Origin: an uncultured Lachnospiraceae bacterium
GTDB taxonomy: Bacteria; Bacillota; Clostridia; Lachnospirales; Lachnospiraceae
Length of the DNA stretch: 64,000 bases
Direction: 5' to 3'
NCBI GenBank assembly: GCA_947625775.1
Contig: CANQPM010000013.1
Location: 46,144 to 110,143 of the forward strand
Part shown: piece by piece, positions 51,474 to 60,400 of the stretch
Numbering within the stretch: position 1 is the stretch's first letter
Layout: every line of letters starts with the position of its first letter
Made by a program: the position numbers and the translations under genes
The notes under the pieces: model-generated
Databases searched by the model: none
Told to the model about the DNA's origin: nothing
The model's input: only the letters and a program-made list of their open reading frames with translations

Positions 51474-52432
51474 GCGGCAATATAAGTAAAATAGAGACAG
51501 TATGCAGTGTAAAGCTCCCGATAGGAGAAACGCTGGAAATAAAGAGAAACCGCCTTGCGCCCGCAGACGGCGCAGAAGGGAAGAAAAGGATAAGCATAGT
51601 GACTGGCATACACGGCGACGAACTGGAGGGGCAGTACATATGCTATGAGGCCGCAAGGCGCATAAAGGAACAGCCTGAGCTCCTTTCGGGAGTTGTGGAC
51701 ATATATCCCGCGATGAATCCGCTGGGGATTGACTCAATGACGCGTGGCATACCAGGCTTTGATTTGGACATGAACAGGATTTTTCCAGGGACAAAAAACG
51801 GCGCTATGACGGAGTATGTCGCAAATGAGATTATAAAGAGCCTGTCGGGTTCGGATTTGTGCGTGGACATACACGCGAGCAACATATATCTCACGGAGAT
51901 ACCGCAGATAAGGATAAATGAGCTTCACAGGGACACGCTTGTGCCGCTTGCAAGGCTTATGAACGTGGATTTTGTGTGGATTCACGCGTCAAGCACGGTG
52001 CTTGAGTCTACGCTTGCCTATAGTCTTAATTCGACGGGTACGCCGACGCTTGTGGTTGAGGCGGGAGTGGGTATGCGCATCACAAAAGCGTATTGTGAGC
52101 AGCTTGCCGACGGGCTTATGAATACTATGCATGAGCTTGGCATATGGAAAGGCAGTGCGGTGAAGGCGCGTGAGCCGATTGTGTCGGGCAGCGATGACAG
52201 CGTGGTGTTTTTCAATGCGCCGAAAGCGGGGATTTTCATACCTGCGGCAAAGCATTGGGAGACGCTTGAAAAAGGTGATGTTGTGGGGCGTATAGTGAAT
52301 CCTTTGGAGGGGGAGATAATGGCGGAAATCAGAACGCCTGAGGCGGGGATACTTTTTACTATCAGGGAATATCCTGTGGTTGACGAAGGTTCACTTGTAG
52401 GGCGGCTGCTGAAAACGCGGTCTGTTCGGTAA
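51470..52432 (+). CDS. AstE/AspA-like metallo-deacylase (M14 family), active form
   Basis: This 320-residue protein is of the succinylglutamate desuccinylase/aspartoacylase family. The zinc ligands are His48 and Glu51 in TGIHGDELEG and His135 in CVDIHASN. The general base is Glu197 in LVVEAGVGM. The PGFDLDMNRIFPG segment is the substrate-binding Arg region. A C-terminal barrel-sandwich-like part includes GDVVGRIVNPLEGEI. The family removes acyl or aminoacyl groups from amino acids or peptides; the substrate here is unknown. Its ATG overlaps the transglutaminase stop (ATGA). Confidence 0.9.
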   Translation: MSGNISKIETVCSVKLPIGETLEIKRNRLAPADGAEGKKRISIVTGIHGDELEGQYICYEAARRIKEQPELLSGVVDIYPAMNPLGIDSMTRGIPGFDLDMNRIFPGTKNGAMTEYVANEIIKSLSGSDLCVDIHASNIYLTEIPQIRINELHRDTLVPLARLMNVDFVWIHASSTVLESTLAYSLNSTGTPTLVVEAGVGMRITKAYCEQLADGLMNTMHELGIWKGSAVKAREPIVSGSDDSVVFFNAPKAGIFIPAAKHWETLEKGDVVGRIVNPLEGEIMAEIRTPEAGILFTIREYPVVDEGSLVGRLLKTRSVR

Positions 52433-52436
52433 CGTA

Positions 52437-52530
52437 GAATTTAGGCAAAATATATAAAATAAGAGACGTCTCATGCGCAACTTGCTGCGTTGGTTTCTTA
52501 GCTGCGTTTTTATATATTTTGCCTAAATTC
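52437..52530. repeat. 94-bp palindromic element between the deacylase genes
   Basis: Perfect 23-bp arms at 52437-52459 and 52508-52530 (left arm begins GAATTTAGGCAAAATATA) enclose a 48-bp loop. The loop holds the palindrome GAGACGTCTC and CAAC/GTTG pairing. The structure lies in the gap after the active deacylase gene and before its inactive paralogue. It resembles hairpin-type miniature elements seen in Lachnospiraceae, from memory, and could also act as a transcription barrier. Confidence 0.82.
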
Positions 52531-52604
52531 GGTCTTATTAGAAAGACTTTCTCAAATGCCTATTAAAAAAATAAAACCAAAAAATGCCAAGGCGGGGGAT
52601 TGAT

Positions 52605-53537
52605 ATGAAAAAAATAAATATTTACGAGCTTAATTCGCTCTACAGAGAGCCGATGCGGGTTGAGGGCTATGAGTACGGTGAGGGCGAAAAGTCTGTATGC
52701 GTGGTGGGCAGTATGCGCGGAAACGAGATACAGCAGCTTTTTGCGTGCAGCAAGCTGATACAGCGGTTAAAGCAGTTGGAGGAAAAAGGGTGTATCGCGG
52801 AGGGGAAAAGCATACTTGTTATTCCCTGTATAAATACATATTCGATGAATATAGGGAAACGCTTTTGGAGTACGGACAATACGGACATCAACAGAATGTT
52901 TCCAGGCTACAGCGAGGGCGAGACGACGCAGCGCATAGCGGCGGGAGTGTTTGAAAAAATAAAGGATTACAAATATGGCATACAGTTTGCGTCAAATTAT
53001 ATGGCAGGTAGTTTTCTGCCGCATATCAGAATGATGAGAACTGGATTTGAAGATGTGGAAACGGCGAAAAAATTTGAGTTTCCGTATGTGGTGGTAAGAA
53101 ATACACGCCCGTTTGATACTACGACGCTCAATTATAACTGGCAGATTTGGGAAACTAAGGCATTCAGTATTTTTACGACTTCTACGGAAAGTATAGATGC
53201 CGTGAGTGCGAAGAACGCGGTCAAGGGGATTGAGAGAATGCTTAATGCTGAAGGGGTGATAAGGAGCAGCATTGCAGGTGGTTATCATTATAATTCGCAG
53301 GTGCTTGATGATGAGAGGCTTATTTCCGTGAGGTGCGCGGAGGCGGGGATATATGAAAATATGGTCGCTGTCGGCGATGAGGTGTATGAGGGGCAGGTGC
53401 TGGCGCGGATAACCGATCCGTATGAGGGGACTTTAAAGGAGGAGCTTGTGAGTCCTGCGGATGGGACTGTGTTCTTTTTGCATAATGCGCCGCTTGTGTA
53501 TGCTAGTACGGCGGTGATGAAGCTGGTGGTGGAATAG
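52605..53537 (+). CDS. AstE/AspA-like protein lacking zinc ligands (probable pseudoenzyme)
   Basis: This 310-residue protein is a paralogue of the preceding deacylase. The fold markers are kept: GSMRGNEIQ, NTDINRMFPG, a matching ASN motif, and the C-terminal GDEVYEGQVLARITDPYEG. However, the first zinc His is Arg38, the second zinc His is Phe128 (IQFASN), and the catalytic Glu is Thr191 (SIFTTST). Only Glu41 remains. It is full length with a good GGCGGGGG site before ATG 52605, so it is not a decaying gene. It probably serves as a binding or regulatory partner of the active copy. Confidence 0.85.
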   Translation: MKKINIYELNSLYREPMRVEGYEYGEGEKSVCVVGSMRGNEIQQLFACSKLIQRLKQLEEKGCIAEGKSILVIPCINTYSMNIGKRFWSTDNTDINRMFPGYSEGETTQRIAAGVFEKIKDYKYGIQFASNYMAGSFLPHIRMMRTGFEDVETAKKFEFPYVVVRNTRPFDTTTLNYNWQIWETKAFSIFTTSTESIDAVSAKNAVKGIERMLNAEGVIRSSIAGGYHYNSQVLDDERLISVRCAEAGIYENMVAVGDEVYEGQVLARITDPYEGTLKEELVSPADGTVFFLHNAPLVYASTAVMKLVVE

Positions 53538-53637
53538 GCGAAAGCGACGAGTTGAGAGAGCGGGTAATGATTGAACGGAATAAAAGGATTTAAATAAACA
53601 TTAAATAAACATTAAGCAAATATTAATGGAATTGCAA

Positions 53638-53665
53638 TTGGAAGCGTGATAAACTTACCTACAAT
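53638..53665 (+). promoter_or_regulatory. Promoter of the VanZ-like gene
   Basis: TTGGAA at 53638-53643 and TACAAT at 53660-53665 are 16 bp apart. Upstream there are two tandem copies of TAAATAAACAT. The gene starts 26 bp after the -10 box. Confidence 0.5.
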
Positions 53666-53690
53666 ATTATGAAATTTGGGGTAGAAGAAA

Positions 53691-54332
53691 ATGATGCGTT
53701 TATTATCTATTGGAATAGATTGTATTTCATCAATTATATTCGTTATTCCTGCTGTAATTATTTTGCAGTATGCAATATTCAGAAAACGTAATTTTAATCA
53801 ATTTATTGCAATACTCATATTTGCATTATATTCAATAGCGGTTTTTTCGGTTGTGGGTGTCCCCACGGTTGGTACATTCAAAGTGGATTTTGGCTTTAAC
53901 CTAATACCACTGATAGACATTGTAAATAGTCCGCTTGATTACATCAAAAATACCATTTTAAATATTATTTTGTTTATGCCATTGGGAATTTTAGCGCCTG
54001 CCATCTGGAAGAATTATCGTTCCATAAAAGCTATGTTTTTCATGGGACTGGCATTATCGGTCAGTATTGAAATATTACAGATATTTACTTTTAGGCTTAC
54101 AGATATTGATGATCTGATTACAAATACGGCAGGAGCGGTTATAGGCTATTATATAAGCAAATGCTTTTCTTTTAAATTACCTTTAAAATTAGTCGATAAT
54201 GAAGAACATCTGATATGGTATGAACCTTTCATTATTTTAGCAGTTATGCTTATGATTGGAGTTTTTTTGCAGCCGATTGTGTCAAATGGAATATGGGATA
54301 TTGTATTATCCAGTTCATGGTGGAAAAGATAA
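53691..54332 (+). CDS. VanZ-like family membrane protein
   Basis: This 213-residue protein has about five membrane helices. FNLIPLIDIVNSPLDYIKNTI, then NIILFMPLGILAP and SIEILQIFTFRLTDIDDLI followed by NTAGAVIGYYI are classic VanZ-like motifs. VanZ itself gives low teicoplanin resistance; related proteins have varied or unknown roles. The DNA is AT-rich compared with its neighbours, which suggests transfer. It stands alone under its own promoter. Confidence 0.9.
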   Translation: MMRLLSIGIDCISSIIFVIPAVIILQYAIFRKRNFNQFIAILIFALYSIAVFSVVGVPTVGTFKVDFGFNLIPLIDIVNSPLDYIKNTILNIILFMPLGILAPAIWKNYRSIKAMFFMGLALSVSIEILQIFTFRLTDIDDLITNTAGAVIGYYISKCFSFKLPLKLVDNEEHLIWYEPFIILAVMLMIGVFLQPIVSNGIWDIVLSSSWWKR

Positions 54333-54353
54333 GAATTTAAATGAGAAAGTAAT

Positions 54354-54461
54354 GTGAATATAGTGTTTCCGCAAATTTTAGATAATGCGAAAGTTTTGTA
54401 TTATATGCCAAGGGAAGATTATCTTTTTGGCCGTGATGAAAATTTTGAAGTTGATTTATGA
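54354..54461 (+). pseudogene. Short remnant frame
   Basis: A 35-codon frame from GTG 54354 (MNIVFPQILDNAKVLYYMP...) ends at TGA 54461. It has no clear binding site and looks like the tail of a lost gene. The surrounding DNA shares the low GC of the VanZ-like gene, so both may come from the same insertion. Confidence 0.25.
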
Positions 54462-54506
54462 AAAACAAACGGACTGCACGTACAAAGATACATGTGGTCC
54501 GTTTGC
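54461..54506 (-). terminator. Terminator of iorAB
   Basis: On the minus strand CAAACGGAC and GTCCGTTTG form a 9-bp stem, extended by GTAC-like pairing inside, and are followed by TTTTTC. It lies 54 bp after the iorB stop codon. Confidence 0.8.
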
Positions 54507-54559
54507 AACGTCTAAAATAGCAGAGCTTAAAAGAAGTTAATGTCCTTTATAGGAATATA

Positions 54560-55129
54560 TTAAATCGCATATCCAACTTCAAACGCCGCCTTATTTATCT
54601 CAACAGTTTTGGGCGGTACAGTGGCTTCTATGACCTCGAGCCACTGCGATTTGTCAAAATCCATGCGCTTTGCGGCGACACCGATTATGATGGTGTTGAA
54701 AACCTTGGTGTTTCCAAGCTTTCTTGCCTCGTCCATTGCGTCTACCGCGATGACATTGTGGTCTTTTTTCAGCGTTTCCAAAATATTTTCAGGATACTGT
54801 GCTGCGCCTGTCACGACTGTGATAGGGTCAATTCGCTGGTCGTTTACTATTATCACGCCGTCTTTCTTTAAAAAGTGCGCATACCGCAGCGCCTCAAGAC
54901 GCTCAAAAGCGATAAGCACGTCTGCCTGTCCCTCCTCTACTATAGGCTCAGCCACAAAATCGCCATAGCGCACAAAGGTGACGACGCTGCCGCCGCGCTG
55001 CGCCATTCCGTGAACCTCTGAAAGCTTTACGTCGTAGCCTGCCTTGGTGGTTATGCCACCAAGTATGCGGCTTGTGAGGAGCGTGCCCTGACCGCCTACG
55101 CCGACAATCATTATATTTTTCGTATTCAT
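54560..55129 (-). CDS. iorB: Indolepyruvate:ferredoxin oxidoreductase, beta subunit
   Basis: This 189-residue subunit has the typical GVGGQGTLLTSRILGG start, followed by EVHGMAQRGGSVVTFVRYG. Together with IorA it oxidatively decarboxylates aryl pyruvates such as indolepyruvate to aryl acetyl-CoA with reduction of ferredoxin, in amino acid fermentation. A GGGGG run lies before the ATG. It begins 14 bp after iorA, and the two form an operon ended by the terminator at 54.5 kb. Confidence 0.95.
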   Translation of the reverse strand: MNTKNIMIVGVGGQGTLLTSRILGGITTKAGYDVKLSEVHGMAQRGGSVVTFVRYGDFVAEPIVEEGQADVLIAFERLEALRYAHFLKKDGVIIVNDQRIDPITVVTGAAQYPENILETLKKDHNVIAVDAMDEARKLGNTKVFNTIIIGVAAKRMDFDKSQWLEVIEATVPPKTVEINKAAFEVGYAI

Positions 55130-55143
55130 TCGTAATCCCCCCC

Positions 55144-56886
55144 CTAATCAACTCTTTCAATGGCGTCGAATTTGCAGCGTTTCATGCATAAGCCGCAGCC
55201 ATTGCACATGGTATCGTCAATTTTTACAGTGCCGTCTTCGTTTTTGGTGAGCGCGGGACAGCCTGGGACAAGGCACATACCGCATTTTTTACATTTTTCG
55301 GGTATGGCTATGCATTTTGCCTTAGTCGCCTGTGACTTCAAAAGGGCGCAGGGCGCGCATACAATTATGACAGATGTGTCATCTCTTGCAATTTCACGTT
55401 TTACAAGCTCCTCGAGCTTATCAATGTCGAATGCGTCTACCTCATAGACATGCTCCACGCCGATTGCCTTGCAGAGATGGTAGAGGCTAATTGCCTTTGT
55501 CTCCTTGCCGTTTAGCATTTTGCCTGTGGCGGCGTGATCCTGATGACCTGTCATGCCCGTGGTGGAATTGTCAAGGATAAGCACTGTGCCGCTTGACTGG
55601 TTATATACCATATTCATAAGCGAGTTTACGCCTGTGTGCAGAAATGTAGAGTCGCCGATAAGCGCAACCCAGTTTTTGATATAGTCCTTGCCTTTTGCCT
55701 TTTCCATGCCGTGCAGGGTGGAAATTGACGCGCCCATGCATACCGTGGTGTCAATCACGTCAAGCGGCGCGACTGCTCCGAGCGTGTAGCAGCCAATGTC
55801 GCCCGCGCCGTGGATTTTGAGCTTTTTGAGCACGGAGTAGGTGCTTCTGTGTGGGCAGCCTGGGCATAGTATAGGCGGGCGCGCGGGAACTTTCGCAGGT
55901 GCGGCAATGTCAAGCTTTTCGCCAAGCACGCGCTCGCGGAGCATATTCGCGCTGTATTCGCCCTGCAGCGTGAACAGCTCTTTGCCAATGCACTTTATGC
56001 CCCATGATTTTACCTGTTCCTCGATGAGCGGTTCAAGCTCCTCGAAAATGTAGAGCGTTTCTACCTTTGAGGCAAATTCCTCTATCAGTCTGCGGGGCAG
56101 CGGATGGATAAGACCGAGCTTAAGCACGCTTGCGTTTGGAAGCGCCTCGGCGACGTATGTATATGGTATGCCGCTTGTGATTACGCCGATTTTTGTGTCT
56201 TTATATACTGCCTTGTTTATTTCAAAGCTGCAGGCGTCCTCAGCCATTTTTTTCAGGCGGTTTTCCACGTGGATGTGGCGAGCCTTTGCCTGTGCGGGCA
56301 TCATTACGTTTTTGGCGACATTTCGCTCATATGGCTTGTCGGGGATTTCCTCGCGCGGCTCTAAGGTGACTGGACTCTGTGAGTGTGCAAGGCGCGTTGT
56401 GGTGCGAATCATGACAGGAGTGTCATATTTTTCACTGTATTCAAAGGCAAGCTTGGTAAAGTCCTTTGCCTCCTGAGAGTCTGACGGCTCCAGTACGGGG
56501 ACTTGTGCCACGCGTGCGACGCATCTTGAATCCTGTTCATTTTGTGATGAGTAAAGTCCTGGATCGTCTGCGGCGACTATTACGAGACCGCCGTTTGCGC
56601 CGATATATGCTGCTGTGTAGAGCGGATCGCTTGCCACGTTTACGCCTACCATCTTCATGGAAGCCATGGCGCGCACTCCGCTGATGGATGCGCCGATTGC
56701 GACTTCCATTGCGACTTTTTCATTTGGAGCCCATTCGGCGTACACTTCGGGATATTTTACGATATTTTCGCTTATTTCCGTGCTCGGCGTGCCAGGGTAC
56801 GCGCTTGATACCTTGACGCCCGCCTCATAAGCGCCGCGGGCAATCGCCTCGTTGCCCAGCATTATTTTCTTTTCGCTCATTTGCAT
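55144..56886 (-). CDS. iorA: Indolepyruvate:ferredoxin oxidoreductase, alpha subunit
   Basis: This 580-residue subunit has an N-terminal pyruvate-binding domain (LGNEAIARGAYEAGVKVSSAY, YPGTPSTE), a TPP-binding domain (GDSTFLHTGVNSLMNMVYNQS) and a C-terminal double ferredoxin domain (CKKCGMCLVPGCPAL and CNGCGLCMKRCKFDAI). The second metal-binding TPP motif, LILDNSTTGMTGHQDH, is intact. Translation may start at ATG 56886 or 56880; an AAGGA lies upstream of both. It is divergent from the CRISPR locus. Confidence 0.96.
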   Translation of the reverse strand: MQMSEKKIMLGNEAIARGAYEAGVKVSSAYPGTPSTEISENIVKYPEVYAEWAPNEKVAMEVAIGASISGVRAMASMKMVGVNVASDPLYTAAYIGANGGLVIVAADDPGLYSSQNEQDSRCVARVAQVPVLEPSDSQEAKDFTKLAFEYSEKYDTPVMIRTTTRLAHSQSPVTLEPREEIPDKPYERNVAKNVMMPAQAKARHIHVENRLKKMAEDACSFEINKAVYKDTKIGVITSGIPYTYVAEALPNASVLKLGLIHPLPRRLIEEFASKVETLYIFEELEPLIEEQVKSWGIKCIGKELFTLQGEYSANMLRERVLGEKLDIAAPAKVPARPPILCPGCPHRSTYSVLKKLKIHGAGDIGCYTLGAVAPLDVIDTTVCMGASISTLHGMEKAKGKDYIKNWVALIGDSTFLHTGVNSLMNMVYNQSSGTVLILDNSTTGMTGHQDHAATGKMLNGKETKAISLYHLCKAIGVEHVYEVDAFDIDKLEELVKREIARDDTSVIIVCAPCALLKSQATKAKCIAIPEKCKKCGMCLVPGCPALTKNEDGTVKIDDTMCNGCGLCMKRCKFDAIERVD

Positions 56887-57009
56887 ATGTTCCTTTCTGA
56901 AATAGTGGAGTATTTTTTATTGTATTTTTGTGGTGCTTATAGTTATATGATAGAGAAAAATGTCGGGGTAGTCAATCATAAAAATTTTGGAGATTGGTGT
57001 TTGCATATC

Positions 57010-57037
57010 AAATCCTGATTTGGTAAATCCTGATTTG
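57010..57037. repeat. Tandem palindromic operator-like repeat
   Basis: AAATCCTGATTTG occurs twice at 15-bp spacing, and each unit is a palindrome (AAATC/GATTT). The whole is also symmetric, from ATCAAATC on the left to GATTTGAT on the right. This arrangement is typical for a dimeric repressor binding side by side. Confidence 0.55.
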
Positions 57038-57144
57038 ATGCTATTGTATCTATGTTTTTGCGGAAACAATGTAACTTTAAAAATATTGCTTTAAAAATAT
57101 TTAAAAATATTGGAAATAATATTGGAAATAATACGCGTAATCTA

Positions 57145-57173
57145 TTGATTTAATCAGTACAATGGTATATAAT
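57145..57173 (+). promoter_or_regulatory. Promoter of the tracrRNA
   Basis: TTGATT at 57145-57150 and TATAAT at 57168-57173 are 17 bp apart. Transcription would begin at about 57180, a few bases before the anti-repeat. Confidence 0.75.
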
Positions 57174-57179
57174 CTAACT

Positions 57180-57297
57180 AATTTAGTACCATACTAAATT
57201 TTACATCATAAGTTCAAATAAAAATTTATTCAAACCGCCATCTTAGATGGCTCACAGTGTGTGAAACAAGAGAAGTCTGCGAAAGCGGGCTTTTTTG
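57180..57297 (+). ncRNA. tracrRNA of the type II-A CRISPR system
   Basis: The anti-repeat at about 57183-57219 is complementary to the CRISPR repeat in two blocks (TAGTACCATAC and TTTACATCAT, with CAAA at the end) and has bulges between them. Next come a nexus-like stem GCCATC/GATGGC (57237-57251), a small stem TCACA/TGTGA (57252-57264), and a terminator stem AGTCTGC/GCGGGCT with a GAAA loop followed by TTTTTT (57274-57296). It runs in the same direction as cas9. This RNA should pair with pre-crRNA, allow RNase III cleavage and hold Cas9. Confidence 0.9.
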
Positions 57298-57341
57298 TTT
57301 TATGTCACAGAGATACATTATAAATATATTTGGTGAAATGG

Positions 57342-57371
57342 TTGAAGATATAAGCGGAAATATGGTATAAT
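57342..57371 (+). promoter_or_regulatory. Promoter of the cas operon
   Basis: TTGAAG at 57342-57347 and TATAAT at 57366-57371 are 18 bp apart, between the tracrRNA terminator and the cas9 start codon at 57414. Confidence 0.65.
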
Positions 57372-57413
57372 TATGTCAAAAATTGCCATATAAAATACAA
57401 ATTGGAGGTAATT

Positions 57414-60400
57414 ATGCCAAAAGATTATTTTTTAGGATTGGATTTAGGCACTGGCTCGCTTGGATGGGCAGTCACAGGTGAGGATTATGAGGTTTTGCGT
57501 GGACACGGTAAGGCGCTCTGGGGCGTGAGATTATTTGAGAGCGCTAACACGGCTGAGGAGAGAAGAACATTCCGCACATCAAGGCGCAGGCTTGACAGGC
57601 GAAATTGGAGAATAGACATTTTACAGGAGATATTTTGTGATGAGATAAACAAGGTTGATGACGGCTTTTATCTGCGGATGAAGGAAAGCCGATATACGCC
57701 AGAGGATAAGCGGGATAAGGACAACAGCTGTCCTGCGCTCCCATATGCGTTATTTGTGGATGCGGACTACACGGACAAGGATTATCACAAGCAGTTTCCG
57801 ACTATTTATCATTTAAGGAAATGGCTTATGACGACAGACCAGACGCCTGATATAAGGCTGGTTTATCTGGTGCTGCACCATATAATGAAGCATAGGGGGC
57901 ATTTTCTGTTTTCGGGAGATATAGATAATATCAAGGAATTTAAGGGGACATTTGAACAGTTTATAAAGAGCCTTGCTGATGAAGAACTGGATTTCAACAT
58001 AGAAATAGCTGATGGGCAGATTAATGAAGTTGAAAATATAATGAAAAATAAAAATCTTGCAAAATCAGCCAAGGAGAGTGCGCTAAAAAAGCTGTTCAAT
58101 GTAAAGAGCGCGTGCGAGAAAGCTGTAATAAAGCTGATTGTGGGCGGCAAAGTAAATCTCAGCGATATTTTTTCCAACAGTGAGCTTGACAATTGCGAAA
58201 GACCTAAAATCTCATTTTCAGAAAGCGGTTATGATGACTATGTGAGTATAGTGGAGTCGGAGCTTGGCGAGCAGTTTGAGATTATAGCGCGTGCGAAGGC
58301 TGTCTATGACTGGGCAGTGCTTGTTGATATTTTGGGCGATTATCAGTCAATTTCTGAGGCAAAGACCGCTGTATATGAAAAGCATAAGACGGATTTGATG
58401 TATTTAAAAAAGCTGGTGCGAGATAATTTATCTAAAGAGGAATACAGGAATATTTTTGTTAAAACTGATGAGAAAACAGCCAATTATTGCGCATATATCG
58501 GAATGACAAAAAAGAACGGCAAAAAGCAGGACATGGAGGGAAAACTCTGCAGCAGGGAGGATTTTTACGGTTTCCTTAAAAAGTCAGTGATAGGCGCTAT
58601 TGGTGATGATGAAAAGACAAAATATCTTCAGGACGAAATGCAGAAGGAAACATTTCTGCCAAAGCAAGTCACAAAGGACAACGGGGTTATTCCGTATCAG
58701 GTGCATTTGTATGAGCTGCGGCAGATAATAAACAATTTGAAGGACAGAATACCTCTTTTAAAGGAAAATGAGGATAAAATAATAAGCACTTTTACATTCA
58801 GAATACCGTACTATGTCGGACCGCTTAACGGCATAAAGAAGGGAGACTCTGCGACAAACTGGGTAAAGCGCATCAGCGCGGAAAAGATTTATCCGTGGAA
58901 TTTTTCAAGTGTGGTAGATACAGAGGCAAGCGCAGAGCAGTTTATAAGGCGAATGACCAGCAAATGTACATATCTGGCTGATAAAGACGTGCTTCCTAAA
59001 AATTCATTGCTTTACAGTAAATTTACTGTTTTAAATGAGTTAAACAATCTTTGCCTTGACGGAGAGCCTATTGACGTGGAGCTGAAACAGCGAATATATG
59101 AAGACCTGTTTATGCGCTATAGAAAGGTAACTCAAAAAAAATTAAGGGATTATCTGGTGAGGGAAGGCATAAAGGGCAAAACAGTTGACATTACGGGCAT
59201 AGATGGCGATTTTAAGGGGACGCTTACCGCATACCATGATTTCAAGGAGAAACTTACGGATTGCACGCTTAGCCAGGAAGACAAAGAGGAAATCATACTA
59301 AATATAACTTTGTTTGGCGAGGATAAAAAGCTGCTTGGCAGACGGCTTGAAAAGCTATATCCTCAGCTTACCGAGAAACAGAGGAAGGGCTTATGCTCGC
59401 TTTCGTATTCGGGCTGGGGGCGTCTGTCAAAGGAGTTTTTGGAGGAAATAACCGCGCCCGATTTGGAGACAGGGGAAGCAAGAAGCATTATTCAGATGAT
59501 GTGGCACACAAACGATAATCTGATGCAGATTTTGAGTGATAAGTATTTATTTGCGCAGGCAGTTGAAGACGCGAACAAAAAGGACGAGATTAAAGACATA
59601 TCATACAGTTTGGTGGAGCAAATGTATGTGTCGCCAGCTGTAAAACGCCAGATATGGCAGACGCTTCAGATAGTAAAGGAAATCTGCAATGTGATGAAAA
59701 ATCCGCCTAAACGCATATTTGTGGAGATGGCGCGGGAGAAGCAGGAGAGTAAGCGCACAGAGTCACGTAAGAGACAGCTTATTGAGCTTTATAAGAAATG
59801 CAAAGATGAAGAAAGGGAATGGATTGACGAGCTTGACAAGACAGAGGAGCATCAGTTGAGGAGCGATAAGCTTTATCTGTATTATACGCAGAAGGGGCGC
59901 TGCATGTATTCGGGCGAGCAGATACAGCTTGAGGACCTGTGGGACAATAATAAATATGATATAGACCATATTTATCCGCAGTCAAAAGTGATGGACGACA
60001 GCCTTGATAACCGAGTGCTTGTGAAAAAGGTTTACAACGCCGAAAAAACCGACAGCTATCCCATACGCGCTGAGATAAGAAATAAAATGCAGCCATATTG
60101 GAAATCGCTGCTTATTGGAGGTTTTATTTCAAAGAAAAAATATGAACGTCTTACCAGAAGCACAGGGTTTGACGATAATGAGCTTGCGGGATTTATAGAG
60201 CGCCAGCTAGTTGAAACAAGGCAGGGAACAAAAGCTGTCGCGTCTGTATTAAAACAGATTTTTCCCGATACGGAGATAGTGTATGTAAAGGCAAAGCTGG
60301 CTGCGCAGTTCAGGCAGGATTTTGACCTGATTAAGGTGCGTGAAATGAATGATTTGCACCATGCGAAGGACGCATATTTGAATGTTGTGGTAGGTAATGT

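Larger units (their letters stand above)
56887..57179. other. Intergenic region between iorA and the tracrRNA
   Basis: This very AT-rich region carries the iorA promoter area (leftward), a tandem palindromic operator-like repeat at 57010-57037, and direct repeats of ATTGGAAATAAT near 57111-57133. No gene is seen. Confidence 0.5.

Noticed and set aside
57402..57413. Longer Cas9 starting at TTG 57402
   Set aside because: The TTG overlaps the GGAGG ribosome site. ATG 57414 gives the usual Asp10 position.
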